Below, in pieces: positions 34,386 to 43,436 of a stretch of DNA of 64,000 nt; the stretch's first letter is position 1, and the number at the start of each line of letters is the position of its first letter. The position numbers were made by a program, and so were the translations under genes. The notes beneath the pieces were generated by a model. It was not told where the DNA came from, did not search any database, and saw only the letters and a list, made by a program, of their open reading frames with translations. This DNA comes from JALNZU01 sp964463695 (GTDB lineage: Bacteria; Bacteroidota; Bacteroidia; Bacteroidales; F082). Location of the stretch: assembly GCA_964463695.1 (NCBI GenBank), contig CAYXCZ010000007.1, positions 62,001 to 126,000 of the forward strand, in the 5' to 3' direction.

Positions 34386-37300
34386 TTACTGTGAATCATT
34401 CAAAATACGCAATTGTTTTCGAATCGAGTATCTCTTATAAGAATAAATCAGCAGCGATACAAATACGAAAGCGATCAGAAGCAGAACTATTTTATTGTAA
34501 GGTTTGCTTTTAGCTATTACCGGAGCTGTATCACCCACTACCATATAAGAGGCCCAGAAAAAAGGATGAGACTTTAGTAAATTGGCTTCTTTCAGATAAT
34601 CAATTTTTGCTTTTTGCATGGCTACATCTTTATCCAGTCCCTGCTTGATATAGTTATAAAAGCGCTCAGTGAGTTCAGAGCCACTCTTATCATGCACCTC
34701 CCAACCTGTCATGACGATGGATGGAACGCCAGCAAAAAGAAATCCCCTGCTCAGACTCATAACACCTTCACCTAGTCTCAGCTGACCGCTTCCAGTGTTG
34801 CATGCACTCAACACAACTAATTCGGCCTGAAGGTTTAATCCGTATAATTCATAAGTTTCAAGCATTGTTTTCTCATCTGAATCTTGTTGTTGAAAAACAA
34901 GCTTTGAATAAAGAGGATTTTGATCATCAATATGGGCATGCATCGCCAGATGTAATACCTGATATTTGCCAGCTTTATCCAGAAACCGTTGTTTTGTTGC
35001 TGATTTTCCTTTAAACAGATCTCCGTCCCAAATATCCACAACCCGCTCTGATTCAGCGAGTGCAAAAGGCAAAGGAGGTAAAGTGGCTGAACCTTCTTTA
35101 ATACGGTTGCTTCCTGATGAATAATCTGGAACAAAAGCCAATAAATTCTCTGAGGCCTTTTTACCATCTTTTGGCTGAAGCAATCGCATTCCTGATGAGT
35201 ACATGTACGAAACAGGATGTTGTAAAAATAGATAAGGTAAACTGCTATATCCTGCGGCAGTATCAGCTATAACAGCAGGATTCTCTGTTTGTATTAAAAG
35301 TTCAAATGGAAGGTATCCCAATATGCCATCAGGTACAATGATCAAATGCCAGGCATCCAATTCCTGTGTCACCGGGCGAAGGAGTAGATTGTAAAGGTTG
35401 GATGAGCGCTCGATAAACAATTTTAAATCGGCAGATGATTGGTCAAACGATAATTGAGATATCCCTTTGCGAAATTCCACAGCTTGCCTCAATAGCTCAT
35501 CCTTGCCTTCTGCCCTATGGAAAACAAAGTGATTTCTTGTCATAGCAAATATGTAAAAGCTACTGTCGCCAAGCATGTATTCAATCATGAGTTCATCTTT
35601 GGAAAGACTTGATTGCACTTCCTCAACTTTACTAATGGTAGGATTAAACCTCATGGCATAATAATCAGGGTAATTGCTTTCAAGCATTAAAAGAAGGCTA
35701 TCGTATTTTCGGATAAATTCGGATTGTCGTTTTTCTAAAAAGGCTATTTTGCTTGGATTTGTTATCGTTTTTTGCCGTTCCTCAGAAACAAGTTTACGCA
35801 CCGTTTGAATCTCCTGATTTAGTCGCCGTTCTTTTTCAGCAATTTCCGCTGTAACACCCGATAGGAATGACAGGTTTTTTCTCAATGAAGACATTAATAA
35901 CACGGCTTTGCTTTTTGCATTGAATTTAAAAGCAGCTCTAAGGTATGCCTGATCACTGGTTTTTTCATACAAACGATAAGCTGACTCAATGGCCCTTTGA
36001 TAAAAGAACCTAAGATTCTCGTTAACCATTAATCTGCTCTCATCCGATAGAGCTATCGTTATTCCATCAATTGTTGAAATCGCTTTTTCATAATCGTAAA
36101 AAGCATCTTGTAAATGTTTGATTGAACCAGAGTATTTATACTGGTGCATGAAAAAATCAGCTCTGCTAAAATGAAAGTCGGAAATACGTAAACTGATAAA
36201 ACTACCACCGTGTGCAATTGTACTATCAACAATATACTCCTTTTGAATGATTGAATCAGTTTTTTCGAAAAGTTCTTTAGCTTTTGAAAAATCAGAAATA
36301 TTGTAAGAGCACACGGCCATTTTACGTAAAACCTCCATCAACTCCATGTTTTTTTCTTCGTAGTTTTCCGAATAGATTCTTTCAGCTTTCTGAAGATACT
36401 TAAGGGCAGTTCCATGATCCAATTGCTTCATCAGATAATCAGCAAAATCAATATTAGAAAGTGCATATTCAGGATGTTTTTCTCCAAATGTTTTACCTAT
36501 GAAGTCAATATATTGTTCAAAATATGCCACCGCTAGTTTTTTTTCATTTAGCCCTGCATAAGCATTTGCGAGGTTTCTAAGAATTTTTCCTTTGGTAAGG
36601 GCATTCTCATCGTAGTCTATAATTTGTTTCAGATAGCTCAGAGCTTCCTCATTGTTGCCGGTTTTTAAGTTAACAAAAGCAAGGTTATTGATTGTTGACA
36701 CCATTAGCTGCTTTTCATTTTGAATATCTGTAGATAACAGATTTAAAGTATTACGGTAATAAACCTCAGCTTTCTCGTAATCACTGCGATGTAGGTATGC
36801 ATTGCCAATATTTAATAAAACTTTGGCATAAAGCTTATTGTCAGTATTGCTTTGTTTTAGCAATAGCGCTTCAGCTTTTTGATTATACCCAAGACTGGTT
36901 TCAACCTCACCAAAAAGCAGCATTAACCGGGCATAATTTAGGTAAAAGGACTTCATCCTCTGATCGTTTTCTTCGTATAACTTCTCCTTAATTCGTTTTG
37001 AGAGCTGAATGAAATGATAGGCACTGTCATACCTTGTCTGATTTGCCATAATTATAGCAATGTTTTCATAAACATCGGCCAAATCACGACCCTGAATAGA
37101 TTCTTTGTAACATATTTCTTTCGCTTGTTGATAATAATCTATTGCTTTTTCATATTCATTTCTATAGAAATAAGCAATCCCATTATAATTCAGAATCCGT
37201 ACAATTAAAACCGATGTGAAGTTGGTTGTATCAGTTATAGATGCTAATGTTTCTTCAAACACCTTATTTGCAGCATCATACTGCTTCATCTGAGTGTAAA

Positions 37301-37661
37301 GCTTGCCAAGTGCATGCCCTCTCTTGAGCAGGATATCTTTATCAGAAAGTGATCCACCTCTTATCAGATTATCAACAAATTCAATTGAAGCAAGTGATTC
37401 ATCAAACATTCCTTTTACCCGAAGCTGATTTGATATCGAGAGCTTTAAAGCAGCAATTGAATCGGGTATGGTGGTAACTTTTATTGCTTCACGAAAAAAA
37501 TAAAGGGAGCTATCGGCATTCTCGAGAGCCTCATACCATTTGGCATTCACAATGAGTTGCGAATAGGACATGGTCGTTTTCAACTGAGCTTGTGCAGGGC
37601 TTAGCCAATTATACCAACTTAGGTATAATACCAAAATAATGTATCGAATACGAATTAGCAC
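34386..37661 (-). CDS. TPR-CHAT protein (caspase-like HetF-associated protease)
   Basis: The longest frame starts with TTG at 37727, but that region contains the upstream gene's terminator. The GTG at 37661 gives a signal peptide (IRYIILVLYLSWYNWLSPAQAQ) and a 1091-residue protein. Residues ~40-560 are about ten tetratricopeptide repeats, then a coiled-coil-like stretch ('AEKERRLNQEIQTVRKLVSE'). The C-terminal CHAT domain (about 690-1040) has His908 in HLAMHAH and Cys954 in VVLSACNTGSGQLRLGEG, the expected His/Cys dyad, and 'GFLFAGVPSIVMTGWEV'. A membrane segment (about 1052-1075) precedes a basic tail, so it may be tethered with the TPR/CHAT part outside the cytoplasm. It is a predicted cysteine protease with unknown substrate. 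No CRISPR or gasdermin-like partner is nearby. Confidence 0.85.
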   Translation of the reverse strand: MLIRIRYIILVLYLSWYNWLSPAQAQLKTTMSYSQLIVNAKWYEALENADSSLYFFREAIKVTTIPDSIAALKLSISNQLRVKGMFDESLASIEFVDNLIRGGSLSDKDILLKRGHALGKLYTQMKQYDAANKVFEETLASITDTTNFTSVLIVRILNYNGIAYFYRNEYEKAIDYYQQAKEICYKESIQGRDLADVYENIAIIMANQTRYDSAYHFIQLSKRIKEKLYEENDQRMKSFYLNYARLMLLFGEVETSLGYNQKAEALLLKQSNTDNKLYAKVLLNIGNAYLHRSDYEKAEVYYRNTLNLLSTDIQNEKQLMVSTINNLAFVNLKTGNNEEALSYLKQIIDYDENALTKGKILRNLANAYAGLNEKKLAVAYFEQYIDFIGKTFGEKHPEYALSNIDFADYLMKQLDHGTALKYLQKAERIYSENYEEKNMELMEVLRKMAVCSYNISDFSKAKELFEKTDSIIQKEYIVDSTIAHGGSFISLRISDFHFSRADFFMHQYKYSGSIKHLQDAFYDYEKAISTIDGITIALSDESRLMVNENLRFFYQRAIESAYRLYEKTSDQAYLRAAFKFNAKSKAVLLMSSLRKNLSFLSGVTAEIAEKERRLNQEIQTVRKLVSEERQKTITNPSKIAFLEKRQSEFIRKYDSLLLMLESNYPDYYAMRFNPTISKVEEVQSSLSKDELMIEYMLGDSSFYIFAMTRNHFVFHRAEGKDELLRQAVEFRKGISQLSFDQSSADLKLFIERSSNLYNLLLRPVTQELDAWHLIIVPDGILGYLPFELLIQTENPAVIADTAAGYSSLPYLFLQHPVSYMYSSGMRLLQPKDGKKASENLLAFVPDYSSGSNRIKEGSATLPPLPFALAESERVVDIWDGDLFKGKSATKQRFLDKAGKYQVLHLAMHAHIDDQNPLYSKLVFQQQDSDEKTMLETYELYGLNLQAELVVLSACNTGSGQLRLGEGVMSLSRGFLFAGVPSIVMTGWEVHDKSGSELTERFYNYIKQGLDKDVAMQKAKIDYLKEANLLKSHPFFWASYMVVGDTAPVIAKSKPYNKIVLLLIAFVFVSLLIYSYKRYSIRKQLRILNDSQ

Positions 37662-37687
37662 AGCCCTGTAATTAAGCTGACGAAAGT

Positions 37688-37718
37688 AAAAAAAAAAGGA
37701 AGGATAAACCTTCCTTAA
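37688..37718 (-). terminator. Intrinsic terminator of the 37739-38959 gene
   Basis: On the minus strand AAGGAAGG (37718-37711 region) pairs with CCTTCCTT after a 5-base loop, followed by ten T. It lies inside the longest frame of the CHAT gene and fixes that gene's start further downstream. Confidence 0.85.
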
Positions 37719-37738
37719 ACCAAACAAACCAAAATATA

Positions 37739-38959
37739 TTATTTATTTTTCACAATTCGTTGTTTATGAATAATTTCACCTTTCATAGTATTGGTTACTA
37801 CGAGCTGATACCATCCATTTGGAAGTTCAGATAATGGCAGTTCGATTTCCGAACGACCCTCAGAGAGGAAGGTTTTCATCATATTAACCATTCTACCTTG
37901 TGCATCGTACACCTTAATTTCAGCTGAATAATCAATCGGGGCATTAAATGTAAAGTTAACCTGATCTGAGAATGGATTTGGATAAACGCCTGCTTCTGCC
38001 AATGGCCGAACCACTGTTTTAATTACTGGAATGCCAAAAATGACATTAGGATTTACTTTACCGTTCTGATCCAACACATGACTTGATTTATTAAGAGAAA
38101 ATGCAAGGTAATCAGAACTAATTTCCTTGAGCAACCTTACCTCTATCTCGACCAAACTTTCCAGCTCTGATGCAACAATCTGCTGATCAAAATTCATTGA
38201 GCTTAATCTGATTTGATTGTTTACGACACTAAAGGTAGCTGAAGGAGAATAAGGAGTAACACTCACTATCTCGATCATTTCAGGATCATAATCAATCACT
38301 AAACCATATCCGGTTGACGCATCCTTACTATTAATAAGAGTGATTGGAAGACTTAAAGTTCGGCTGTAATCAGGCAAGGACACTTCCATATTTTCAACTG
38401 TTGGGATTATGGAAAGATCTCTACCAGATGGGTGAAAAACACCTTCTACATCACCAATTTTAGTACCTCCGATTGGGCCGCCACCTTCTTTAAAACCCGC
38501 ATTTACACTCAACTCGGTAAATGTCCATTCACCAGCCGGAAAAGGTTGGTTATTAACGAAATAATTTGTCAGGATGAAATATACGTCATCCATAGCTACA
38601 CCGCCCGATTCGTTAACATCAGCTGCTTCAAGCTGAATATTTCCGAGTTGGATGAAGCCAAGTTTATACAACCAGATTAAAAAAGCCTGCTGAAGATTTA
38701 CATCTGCACCCGGCAAATCAGTCGTTGCCCTGCAAACATAGCTTCCACTTGCGCAGTTCTCAAAAACAAAAACGCCACTCGCATCTGTCACATCTACAGC
38801 AACAAGATTGTTTTGAGAGTCATATAAACCAACCACAACACCTTCAATTGGATATTGCTCCATAAAATGATACAATACTTTACTTTGGATAAGATGCTGA
38901 GAAAAAGAAATCAGCGATAAACATATCGCGAAGACTGTTAAAAGAATTTGCTTGTTCAT
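37739..38959 (-). CDS. T9SS-exported protein with carboxypeptidase-regulatory-like, dockerin-like and cohesin-like parts
   Basis: The 406-residue product has a signal peptide (1-20, ending ISFSQ). Next is a beta-sandwich of the SdrD/carboxypeptidase-regulatory type (about 22-95: 'IEGVVVGLYDSQNNLVAVDV', 'DASGVFVFENCASGSYVC'), then a dockerin-like pair of segments ('LGNIQLEAADVNESGGVAMD'). A cohesin-like or CARDB-like beta domain spans about 180-315 ('GYGLVIDYDPEMIEIVSV'). A T9SS type A sorting domain (about 325-406) starts at YPNPFSDQVNF and ends KQRIVKNK. It should be released or attached at the cell surface. No catalytic signature is seen; a structural or adhesion role is inferred. Confidence 0.8.
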   Translation of the reverse strand: MNKQILLTVFAICLSLISFSQHLIQSKVLYHFMEQYPIEGVVVGLYDSQNNLVAVDVTDASGVFVFENCASGSYVCRATTDLPGADVNLQQAFLIWLYKLGFIQLGNIQLEAADVNESGGVAMDDVYFILTNYFVNNQPFPAGEWTFTELSVNAGFKEGGGPIGGTKIGDVEGVFHPSGRDLSIIPTVENMEVSLPDYSRTLSLPITLINSKDASTGYGLVIDYDPEMIEIVSVTPYSPSATFSVVNNQIRLSSMNFDQQIVASELESLVEIEVRLLKEISSDYLAFSLNKSSHVLDQNGKVNPNVIFGIPVIKTVVRPLAEAGVYPNPFSDQVNFTFNAPIDYSAEIKVYDAQGRMVNMMKTFLSEGRSEIELPLSELPNGWYQLVVTNTMKGEIIHKQRIVKNK

Positions 38960-39224
38960 AATAATGAATTTTAAGATTATAATTTCAATAATACACTCTC
39001 TTACTTATTAGTACCAAAAAAACATGAAAACGCATCAAAAAAAATTGACTTTTTTTAATTTTTTTTAAAAATATTTTTTAAGTCATTGATTATCAATTAG
39101 AAAAAAATGAAAAAAAATGCATTTTTTTGAAAACCCGTTTTCACTTTTTTTCCGAAAAACACACCAATTTTAGCCAATTTTCAGGCATTTTTCGGATAAA
39201 TTTTTGGATTTCCAATCAAACCTT

Positions 39225-39232
39225 TATATTTG
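39225..39232 (+). promoter_or_regulatory. Promoter of the ATP-grasp/esterase operon
   Basis: -7 element TATATTTG; a T-rich TTTTTG ends at 39206, 18 bases upstream. The region 38960-39200 before it is extremely A/T-rich homopolymer sequence with no other element visible. Confidence 0.7.
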
Positions 39233-39257
39233 CTGCCTTCTATAAAATCAACTTACT

Positions 39258-40418
39258 ATGAACTACATCCACTTTTCTCCGTATTTTCCTCCAAATTATT
39301 CGCAATTCAGCGTTGCCTTAAAAGAATCCGGCGCATTAGTTTTAGGTCTTGGGGATACCCCTTACGATCTTCTAATCCCTGAATTGAAATCAGCCCTGAC
39401 AGAGTATTACAAAGTTGACGACCTTCACAATTATGATCAACTGGTAAGAGCTGTAGGGTATTTCACTCATAAATACGGAAAAATTGATGGCCTTGATGCT
39501 CATAATGAATATTGGTTAGAAACAGAAGCCCAATTACGTACCGATTTCAATATCAAAGGTATAAAAACTGATAAGCTCTCGTCAATAAAAAAGAAGTCGG
39601 AGATGAAACAGATTTTTATCAAAGCTGGTCTTGCAGTCGCTCGTGGTAAAGTTTTGCATAATTTAATTGATGCTCAACTCTTTATAGCCGAAACCGGGTA
39701 TCCTGTTGTTGCAAAACCTGACTCAGGCGTAGGTGCTGCAAACACCTACAAGATTGAAAATGAACATGATTTATTTCGCTTTTTCGATAATCAGCCAAAC
39801 ATTGATTACATTTTCGAAGAATTTATCGAAGGTACAATCTATTCTTTTGATGGATTAGTGGATCAAAATGGGCAGCTTTTGTATTACAATGCCATGCGCA
39901 ACGAAAGTGGTGTTATGGAAGTTGTAAATGACGACATGCACATTTACATCCTGACATTAAAAGACATCCCTTCAGATTTGGAAGAAGCCGGAAAAGCTGT
40001 CATTAAGGCGTTTGATCTCAAAGGAAGGTTCTTTCATTTTGAATTTTTCCGTCAGCCGAACGGAAAACTTGTTGCTCTTGAAGTTAACATGAGGCCTCCA
40101 GGCGGTTTTACTACAGATATGTGGAATTTTGCAAGCAACATCAACATTTATAAGATTTGGGCGGAAATGGTTGTTAACAATCGTACCGATTTACACTATA
40201 CCCGGCAATATCATGTTTGCTTTGTTGGAAGAAAGCTTAAGTATGCGTATAAAAACAGCGTAGAAGAAGTTGTTGAAAAATACGCTGATTATATTCCTTT
40301 CCATGATAAACTCGACAAAGCTCTATCCCGTGCAATGGGCGACTATTGTATCCTTGTAAGGGCTGAAGATGAGGCAAAAGTCATGGAGATTCAAAAATTT
40401 ATTCATCAGTTCAGTTAA
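39258..40418 (+). CDS. ATP-grasp ligase of unknown substrate
   Basis: The 386-residue cytoplasmic protein has ATP-grasp architecture. It has a Rossmann-like pre-domain (1-105), an ATP-binding segment 'GYPVVAKPDSGVGAANTYKI' (about 150-170), the glutamate-rich hinge YIFEEFIEGTIYSFDG, and the metal/phosphate motif FHFEFFRQPNGKLVALEVNMRPPGG (split at FFRQ for the catalytic Glu and Asn). It resembles the carbamoyl-phosphate-synthase-large-chain-like / amidoligase ATP-grasp class, which joins a carboxylate to an amine or thiol. An alpha/beta-hydrolase gene begins 5 bases later, so the two probably form one pathway. The product is unknown. Confidence 0.85.
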   Translation: MNYIHFSPYFPPNYSQFSVALKESGALVLGLGDTPYDLLIPELKSALTEYYKVDDLHNYDQLVRAVGYFTHKYGKIDGLDAHNEYWLETEAQLRTDFNIKGIKTDKLSSIKKKSEMKQIFIKAGLAVARGKVLHNLIDAQLFIAETGYPVVAKPDSGVGAANTYKIENEHDLFRFFDNQPNIDYIFEEFIEGTIYSFDGLVDQNGQLLYYNAMRNESGVMEVVNDDMHIYILTLKDIPSDLEEAGKAVIKAFDLKGRFFHFEFFRQPNGKLVALEVNMRPPGGFTTDMWNFASNINIYKIWAEMVVNNRTDLHYTRQYHVCFVGRKLKYAYKNSVEEVVEKYADYIPFHDKLDKALSRAMGDYCILVRAEDEAKVMEIQKFIHQFS

Positions 40419-40423
40419 AGAAT

Positions 40424-41161
40424 ATGCACGTAGAACATCACAAGTGGTATAGCCCATCCCTTCATAAAGAGATGGAGCTCAAAGTATATGGTCATTTTGG
40501 TAAACCACTTATCATTTTTCCTACACAAGGTGGATCATTTCATGAGGCTGAAGACTATCATCTGATAGAGGTTCTTCAACTTTTTATCAATGAAGGACGT
40601 ATCAAAGTTTATACTGTCGACAGCGTTGACACCGATGCCTGGGCTAATGAAGGCGTTGCTGTGCATGACAGGGGAAACCGGCATGAACAATACAACAGCT
40701 ATATTGTAAATGAAGTTGTACCAATGATTCGTAATCACTGTAACAACCCCGAAATTCAGATAGCGCTCACCGGCTGTAGTATGGGAGCCTATCATGCTAC
40801 CAACTTTTTCTTCCGTCATCCTTATGTTTTTGATACTCTTATCGCAATAAGCGGAATATATGATCTCAAGTTGTTTATAGGCGACTATGTTGATGACTAT
40901 GTTTACTATAATTCACCTTTGCGGTTCTTAAAAGAACTAAGTGACGATCATATTCTTAACAAATTACGCAGCAATAAAATAGTCTTTGCTGTCGGCAAAG
41001 GGGCTTGGGAAGAAGAGATGATAGCTGATACCGAAGAAATGCGTTTAGTATTGGAATCCAAGAGCATACCAGCCTGGATAGATGTTTGGGGAAATAATGT
41101 TGATCATGACTGGCCTTGGTGGCGCGTGATGCTGCCTTATTTTGTGGAAAAACTTTTTTAG
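40424..41161 (+). CDS. Alpha/beta-hydrolase esterase paired with the ATP-grasp ligase
   Basis: The 245-residue protein has no signal peptide. The alpha/beta-hydrolase fold of the esterase-D/enterochelin-esterase type is shown by the nucleophile elbow GCSMGAYHATNFF (Ser119), preceded by 'YIVNEVVPMIRNHCNNPEI' and followed by IAISGIYDL. The catalytic His candidate is in NNVDHDWPWWRVM near residue 227. The N-terminus HHKWYSPSLHKEMELKVYG and GKPLIIFPTQGGSFHEAED are typical of a family recurring next to ATP-grasp genes. It likely hydrolyses an ester or amide on the ATP-grasp product or substrate; that is inference. Confidence 0.87.
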   Translation: MHVEHHKWYSPSLHKEMELKVYGHFGKPLIIFPTQGGSFHEAEDYHLIEVLQLFINEGRIKVYTVDSVDTDAWANEGVAVHDRGNRHEQYNSYIVNEVVPMIRNHCNNPEIQIALTGCSMGAYHATNFFFRHPYVFDTLIAISGIYDLKLFIGDYVDDYVYYNSPLRFLKELSDDHILNKLRSNKIVFAVGKGAWEEEMIADTEEMRLVLESKSIPAWIDVWGNNVDHDWPWWRVMLPYFVEKLF

Positions 41162-41235
41162 CAAAGTTATATTGCTTTGTGCTTTATATGGAATTAATCG
41201 TGGTTTTTTGCTGAATAAGACCGTAGAACTAAGAT

Positions 41236-42432
41236 TTAATTAGTTCTTAAAGACTCTACCTGGCTAAAAACACGCAGAAAATTTCCACTCCAAAACTTCT
41301 GAATATCATCTGGAGAATACCCCCGGTTCACTAATTCAGATGTGATGTTTCCGAGTTGACTCACATCTTTACAGTCGGATAATTCTCCACCACCGTCAAA
41401 ATCAGAGCCAAACCCAACATGATCAATGCCAATGAGTTGAACAATGTGATCAATATGATCAACCAGATCAGAAACACTTGCTAACTCACCTTTGTATTTT
41501 CTTTCGATAGCCCGCCATTCCTGTCGTGCTAATTTCATTTGATCTTCTGATATGTCAGTAAAATTGTTGTACTTAATCCTTAATTCTTCAACCGCTCTCT
41601 CCTTTTCAGGGTTAGGAGCTTGATTTTTAACATAAGCACTTAAAACACAAACCTGCACAACGCCACCATTCTTTTTCAGCTCAAGCATCATGTCGTCGGT
41701 TAGGTTGCGCGGATGCTTACAAATATCTCGGGCATTTGAGTGAGAAGCAATCACAGGTGCTTTTGTTAGTTTCATCACATCAAAAAAGGCTTCATCGGAA
41801 ATATGACTCACGTCAATCATCATTCCAAGTCGGTTCATTTCGTTGATAACTTCTTCCCCAAACTTACTAAGTCCATGATGTTCAGTAGAATCGGTTGACG
41901 AGTCACATATGTCATTATTTTTTGAATGGCAAAGCGTGATATATCTTGCTCCTTTTTGATAATAATTCTCTATCAGACTCAGGTCGTTTCCGATTGGATA
42001 GCCATTCTCAATTCCAATAAAAATACTCTTTTTCCCCGTGATGGCATTGCGACGAGCATCAGCTGGCGAAGTTGCTAATGAAATGTTCGCAGCATTTGCA
42101 TTAATTGTTGCCTCGATGTTATCAAAAATAGCATCAGCGCGCATCTTGGCTTTTAAATTACCTTCTTCCGACCGTTTACCTTGACCAATAAAAACAGCAA
42201 AAAAAACGGCATCCAAGCCTCCTTCTTCCATTCGAGCGAGGTCAATCTTACCACCACCCTCATCAGGATTGTTCCAACTCCCAAAGTCAAAACCTTCATT
42301 TCCAAGCATCAGCGGAGTGTCGGTATGACTATCCAACGTAAGAAGCTTTTTGTGAAAATCTTCAGGATTCTGAGCCAAAAGACTCAAAGAAAACAATAAA
42401 CTTATGAATAACAACTGTTTGAAATATTTCAT
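41236..42432 (-). CDS. Secreted membrane dipeptidase (peptidase family M19)
   Basis: The 398-residue zinc dipeptidase has a signal peptide (1-20, ending LSLLAQ). M19 metal-site motifs occur in order: LTLDSHTDTPL (HxD), the bridging Glu in FIGIENGYPIG, His in MMIDVSHISDEAF, APVIASHSNARDICKHPRNL, and Asp in HVGFGSDFDGGGEL. It hydrolyses dipeptides, including some with a D-residue at the C-terminal side, in the periplasm. It converges on the esterase gene with a 74-base gap containing only weak inverted repeats. It is divergent from the META-domain lipoprotein gene. Confidence 0.95.
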   Translation of the reverse strand: MKYFKQLLFISLLFSLSLLAQNPEDFHKKLLTLDSHTDTPLMLGNEGFDFGSWNNPDEGGGKIDLARMEEGGLDAVFFAVFIGQGKRSEEGNLKAKMRADAIFDNIEATINANAANISLATSPADARRNAITGKKSIFIGIENGYPIGNDLSLIENYYQKGARYITLCHSKNNDICDSSTDSTEHHGLSKFGEEVINEMNRLGMMIDVSHISDEAFFDVMKLTKAPVIASHSNARDICKHPRNLTDDMMLELKKNGGVVQVCVLSAYVKNQAPNPEKERAVEELRIKYNNFTDISEDQMKLARQEWRAIERKYKGELASVSDLVDHIDHIVQLIGIDHVGFGSDFDGGGELSDCKDVSQLGNITSELVNRGYSPDDIQKFWSGNFLRVFSQVESLRTN

Positions 42433-42555
42433 GGGATATGTCTTAAAACGACAAATCTATAAAAGAAATTGAAACGGCATAATAATTGTAAAAGGCTTCA
42501 TTCAAAAGATTTGTAATCCAATGAACGTTACAATATGAACTTAAAAACTATTCTC

Positions 42556-43377
42556 ATGAAAAAAAACGTCTATTTCGGACTTTTAGCCCTATTAGTTTCT
42601 TTTGCAGCATGTCAAACCAAACAAACAGCAAACGGAAATTCTCAAACTGAACAGGCAGTTGTAACAGATCAACATAATGCTGCTAATTCCATCGATTGGG
42701 CAGGCACTTATAAGGGGGTGGTTCCCTGTGCCGATTGTGAAGGAATAGAAACAACCATTACCTTAGTCGAAAACGGTACGTTTAAATTAGTTACGGTATT
42801 TAAAGGTAAAAGTGAGGCAACAAATGAACTTTCGGGAAGCTTTTCCTGGAATGAAAACGGCAACACTTTGACTTTTAGTGGAATAGAAAATGGCCCCTCA
42901 AAATATTTTGTAGGTGAAAACACATTAATCCAGCTCGATATGGAAGGCAATAGAATTACCGGGGACCTTGCTAATTCTTACATTCTGAAAAAATTAACGG
43001 CCTCTCAGAATCAGAATGCAACATCACTTACCGGAGTGAAATGGAGATTAACTGAGCTTTTTGGACAACCGGTTGCAGCAGCTGAAGGTCTTAAAAAAGA
43101 TGCTTTTATCGTTTTTAAGACTGAAGGTTCACGAATATATGGCTCGGGTAGTTGCAACAATTTCAACGGAAGCTTTGAACTTAAAGAGGGAAATCGCATA
43201 ACCCTCACAGGAATGGCAACAACAATGATGGCTTGTCCGGATATGCAAACAGAGCAAGGATTTTTCAAAGCCTTAAACGATTGCGATAATTATACCTTAG
43301 TTGACGGCGTTCTTTCGCTTAACAAGGCACGCATGGCACCAATGGCAAAATTTATTGCCGAAGATTTAGAAGAATAA
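42556..43377 (+). CDS. Lipoprotein with NlpE-like and META (HslJ-like) domains
   Basis: The frame opens at 42535, but the ATG at 42556 (MKKNVYFGLLALLVSFAAC) gives a canonical lipoprotein signal with lipidated Cys19. The N-terminal part (about 45-145) is NlpE-like: TYKGVVPCADCEGIETTITL with the C-x2-C motif, 'GSFSWNENGNTLTF'. The C-terminal part (about 160-270) is a META domain: TGVKWRLTELFGQPV, 'GSGSCNNFNGSFEL', TTMMACPDMQTEQGFFKAL. NlpE senses surface or copper stress in enterics and META/HslJ proteins are linked to heat or novobiocin resistance; the combination is common in Bacteroidota. Likely an envelope stress lipoprotein. Confidence 0.9.
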   Translation: MKKNVYFGLLALLVSFAACQTKQTANGNSQTEQAVVTDQHNAANSIDWAGTYKGVVPCADCEGIETTITLVENGTFKLVTVFKGKSEATNELSGSFSWNENGNTLTFSGIENGPSKYFVGENTLIQLDMEGNRITGDLANSYILKKLTASQNQNATSLTGVKWRLTELFGQPVAAAEGLKKDAFIVFKTEGSRIYGSGSCNNFNGSFELKEGNRITLTGMATTMMACPDMQTEQGFFKALNDCDNYTLVDGVLSLNKARMAPMAKFIAEDLEE

Positions 43378-43394
43378 AACAAATTCTATAGAGG

Positions 43395-43436
43395 AAACTG
43401 CAAAATCACAAAAGCTGGTTTTGCAGTTTTTTTACA
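43395..43436. terminator. Bidirectional terminator between the META lipoprotein and the C1 protease
   Basis: AAACTGCAAAA (43395-43405) pairs with TTTTGCAGTTT (43419-43429), followed by a T run. It ends 3 bases before the stop of the convergent protease gene. Confidence 0.85.

Noticed and set aside
34386..38959. CHAT gene as part of a CRISPR-linked or gasdermin-type defence island
   Set aside because: No CRISPR repeats, cas genes, gasdermin-like or reverse transcriptase/NTPase partners within the window; the protein appears exported.
38990..39200. Extreme A/T homopolymer stretch, possible origin or nucleoid site
   Set aside because: No DnaA-box cluster, no iterons and no dnaA gene nearby; more simply an AT-rich promoter upstream region.
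41225..41247. Inverted repeat GAACTAA...TTAGTTC at the dipeptidase stop
   Set aside because: Seven base pairs, AT-rich and without a T run; expected by chance at this base composition.
42535..42555. ATG at 42535 as the start of the META lipoprotein
   Set aside because: The ATG at 42556 gives a standard-length lipoprotein signal; the extra seven residues (MNLKTIL) add nothing.
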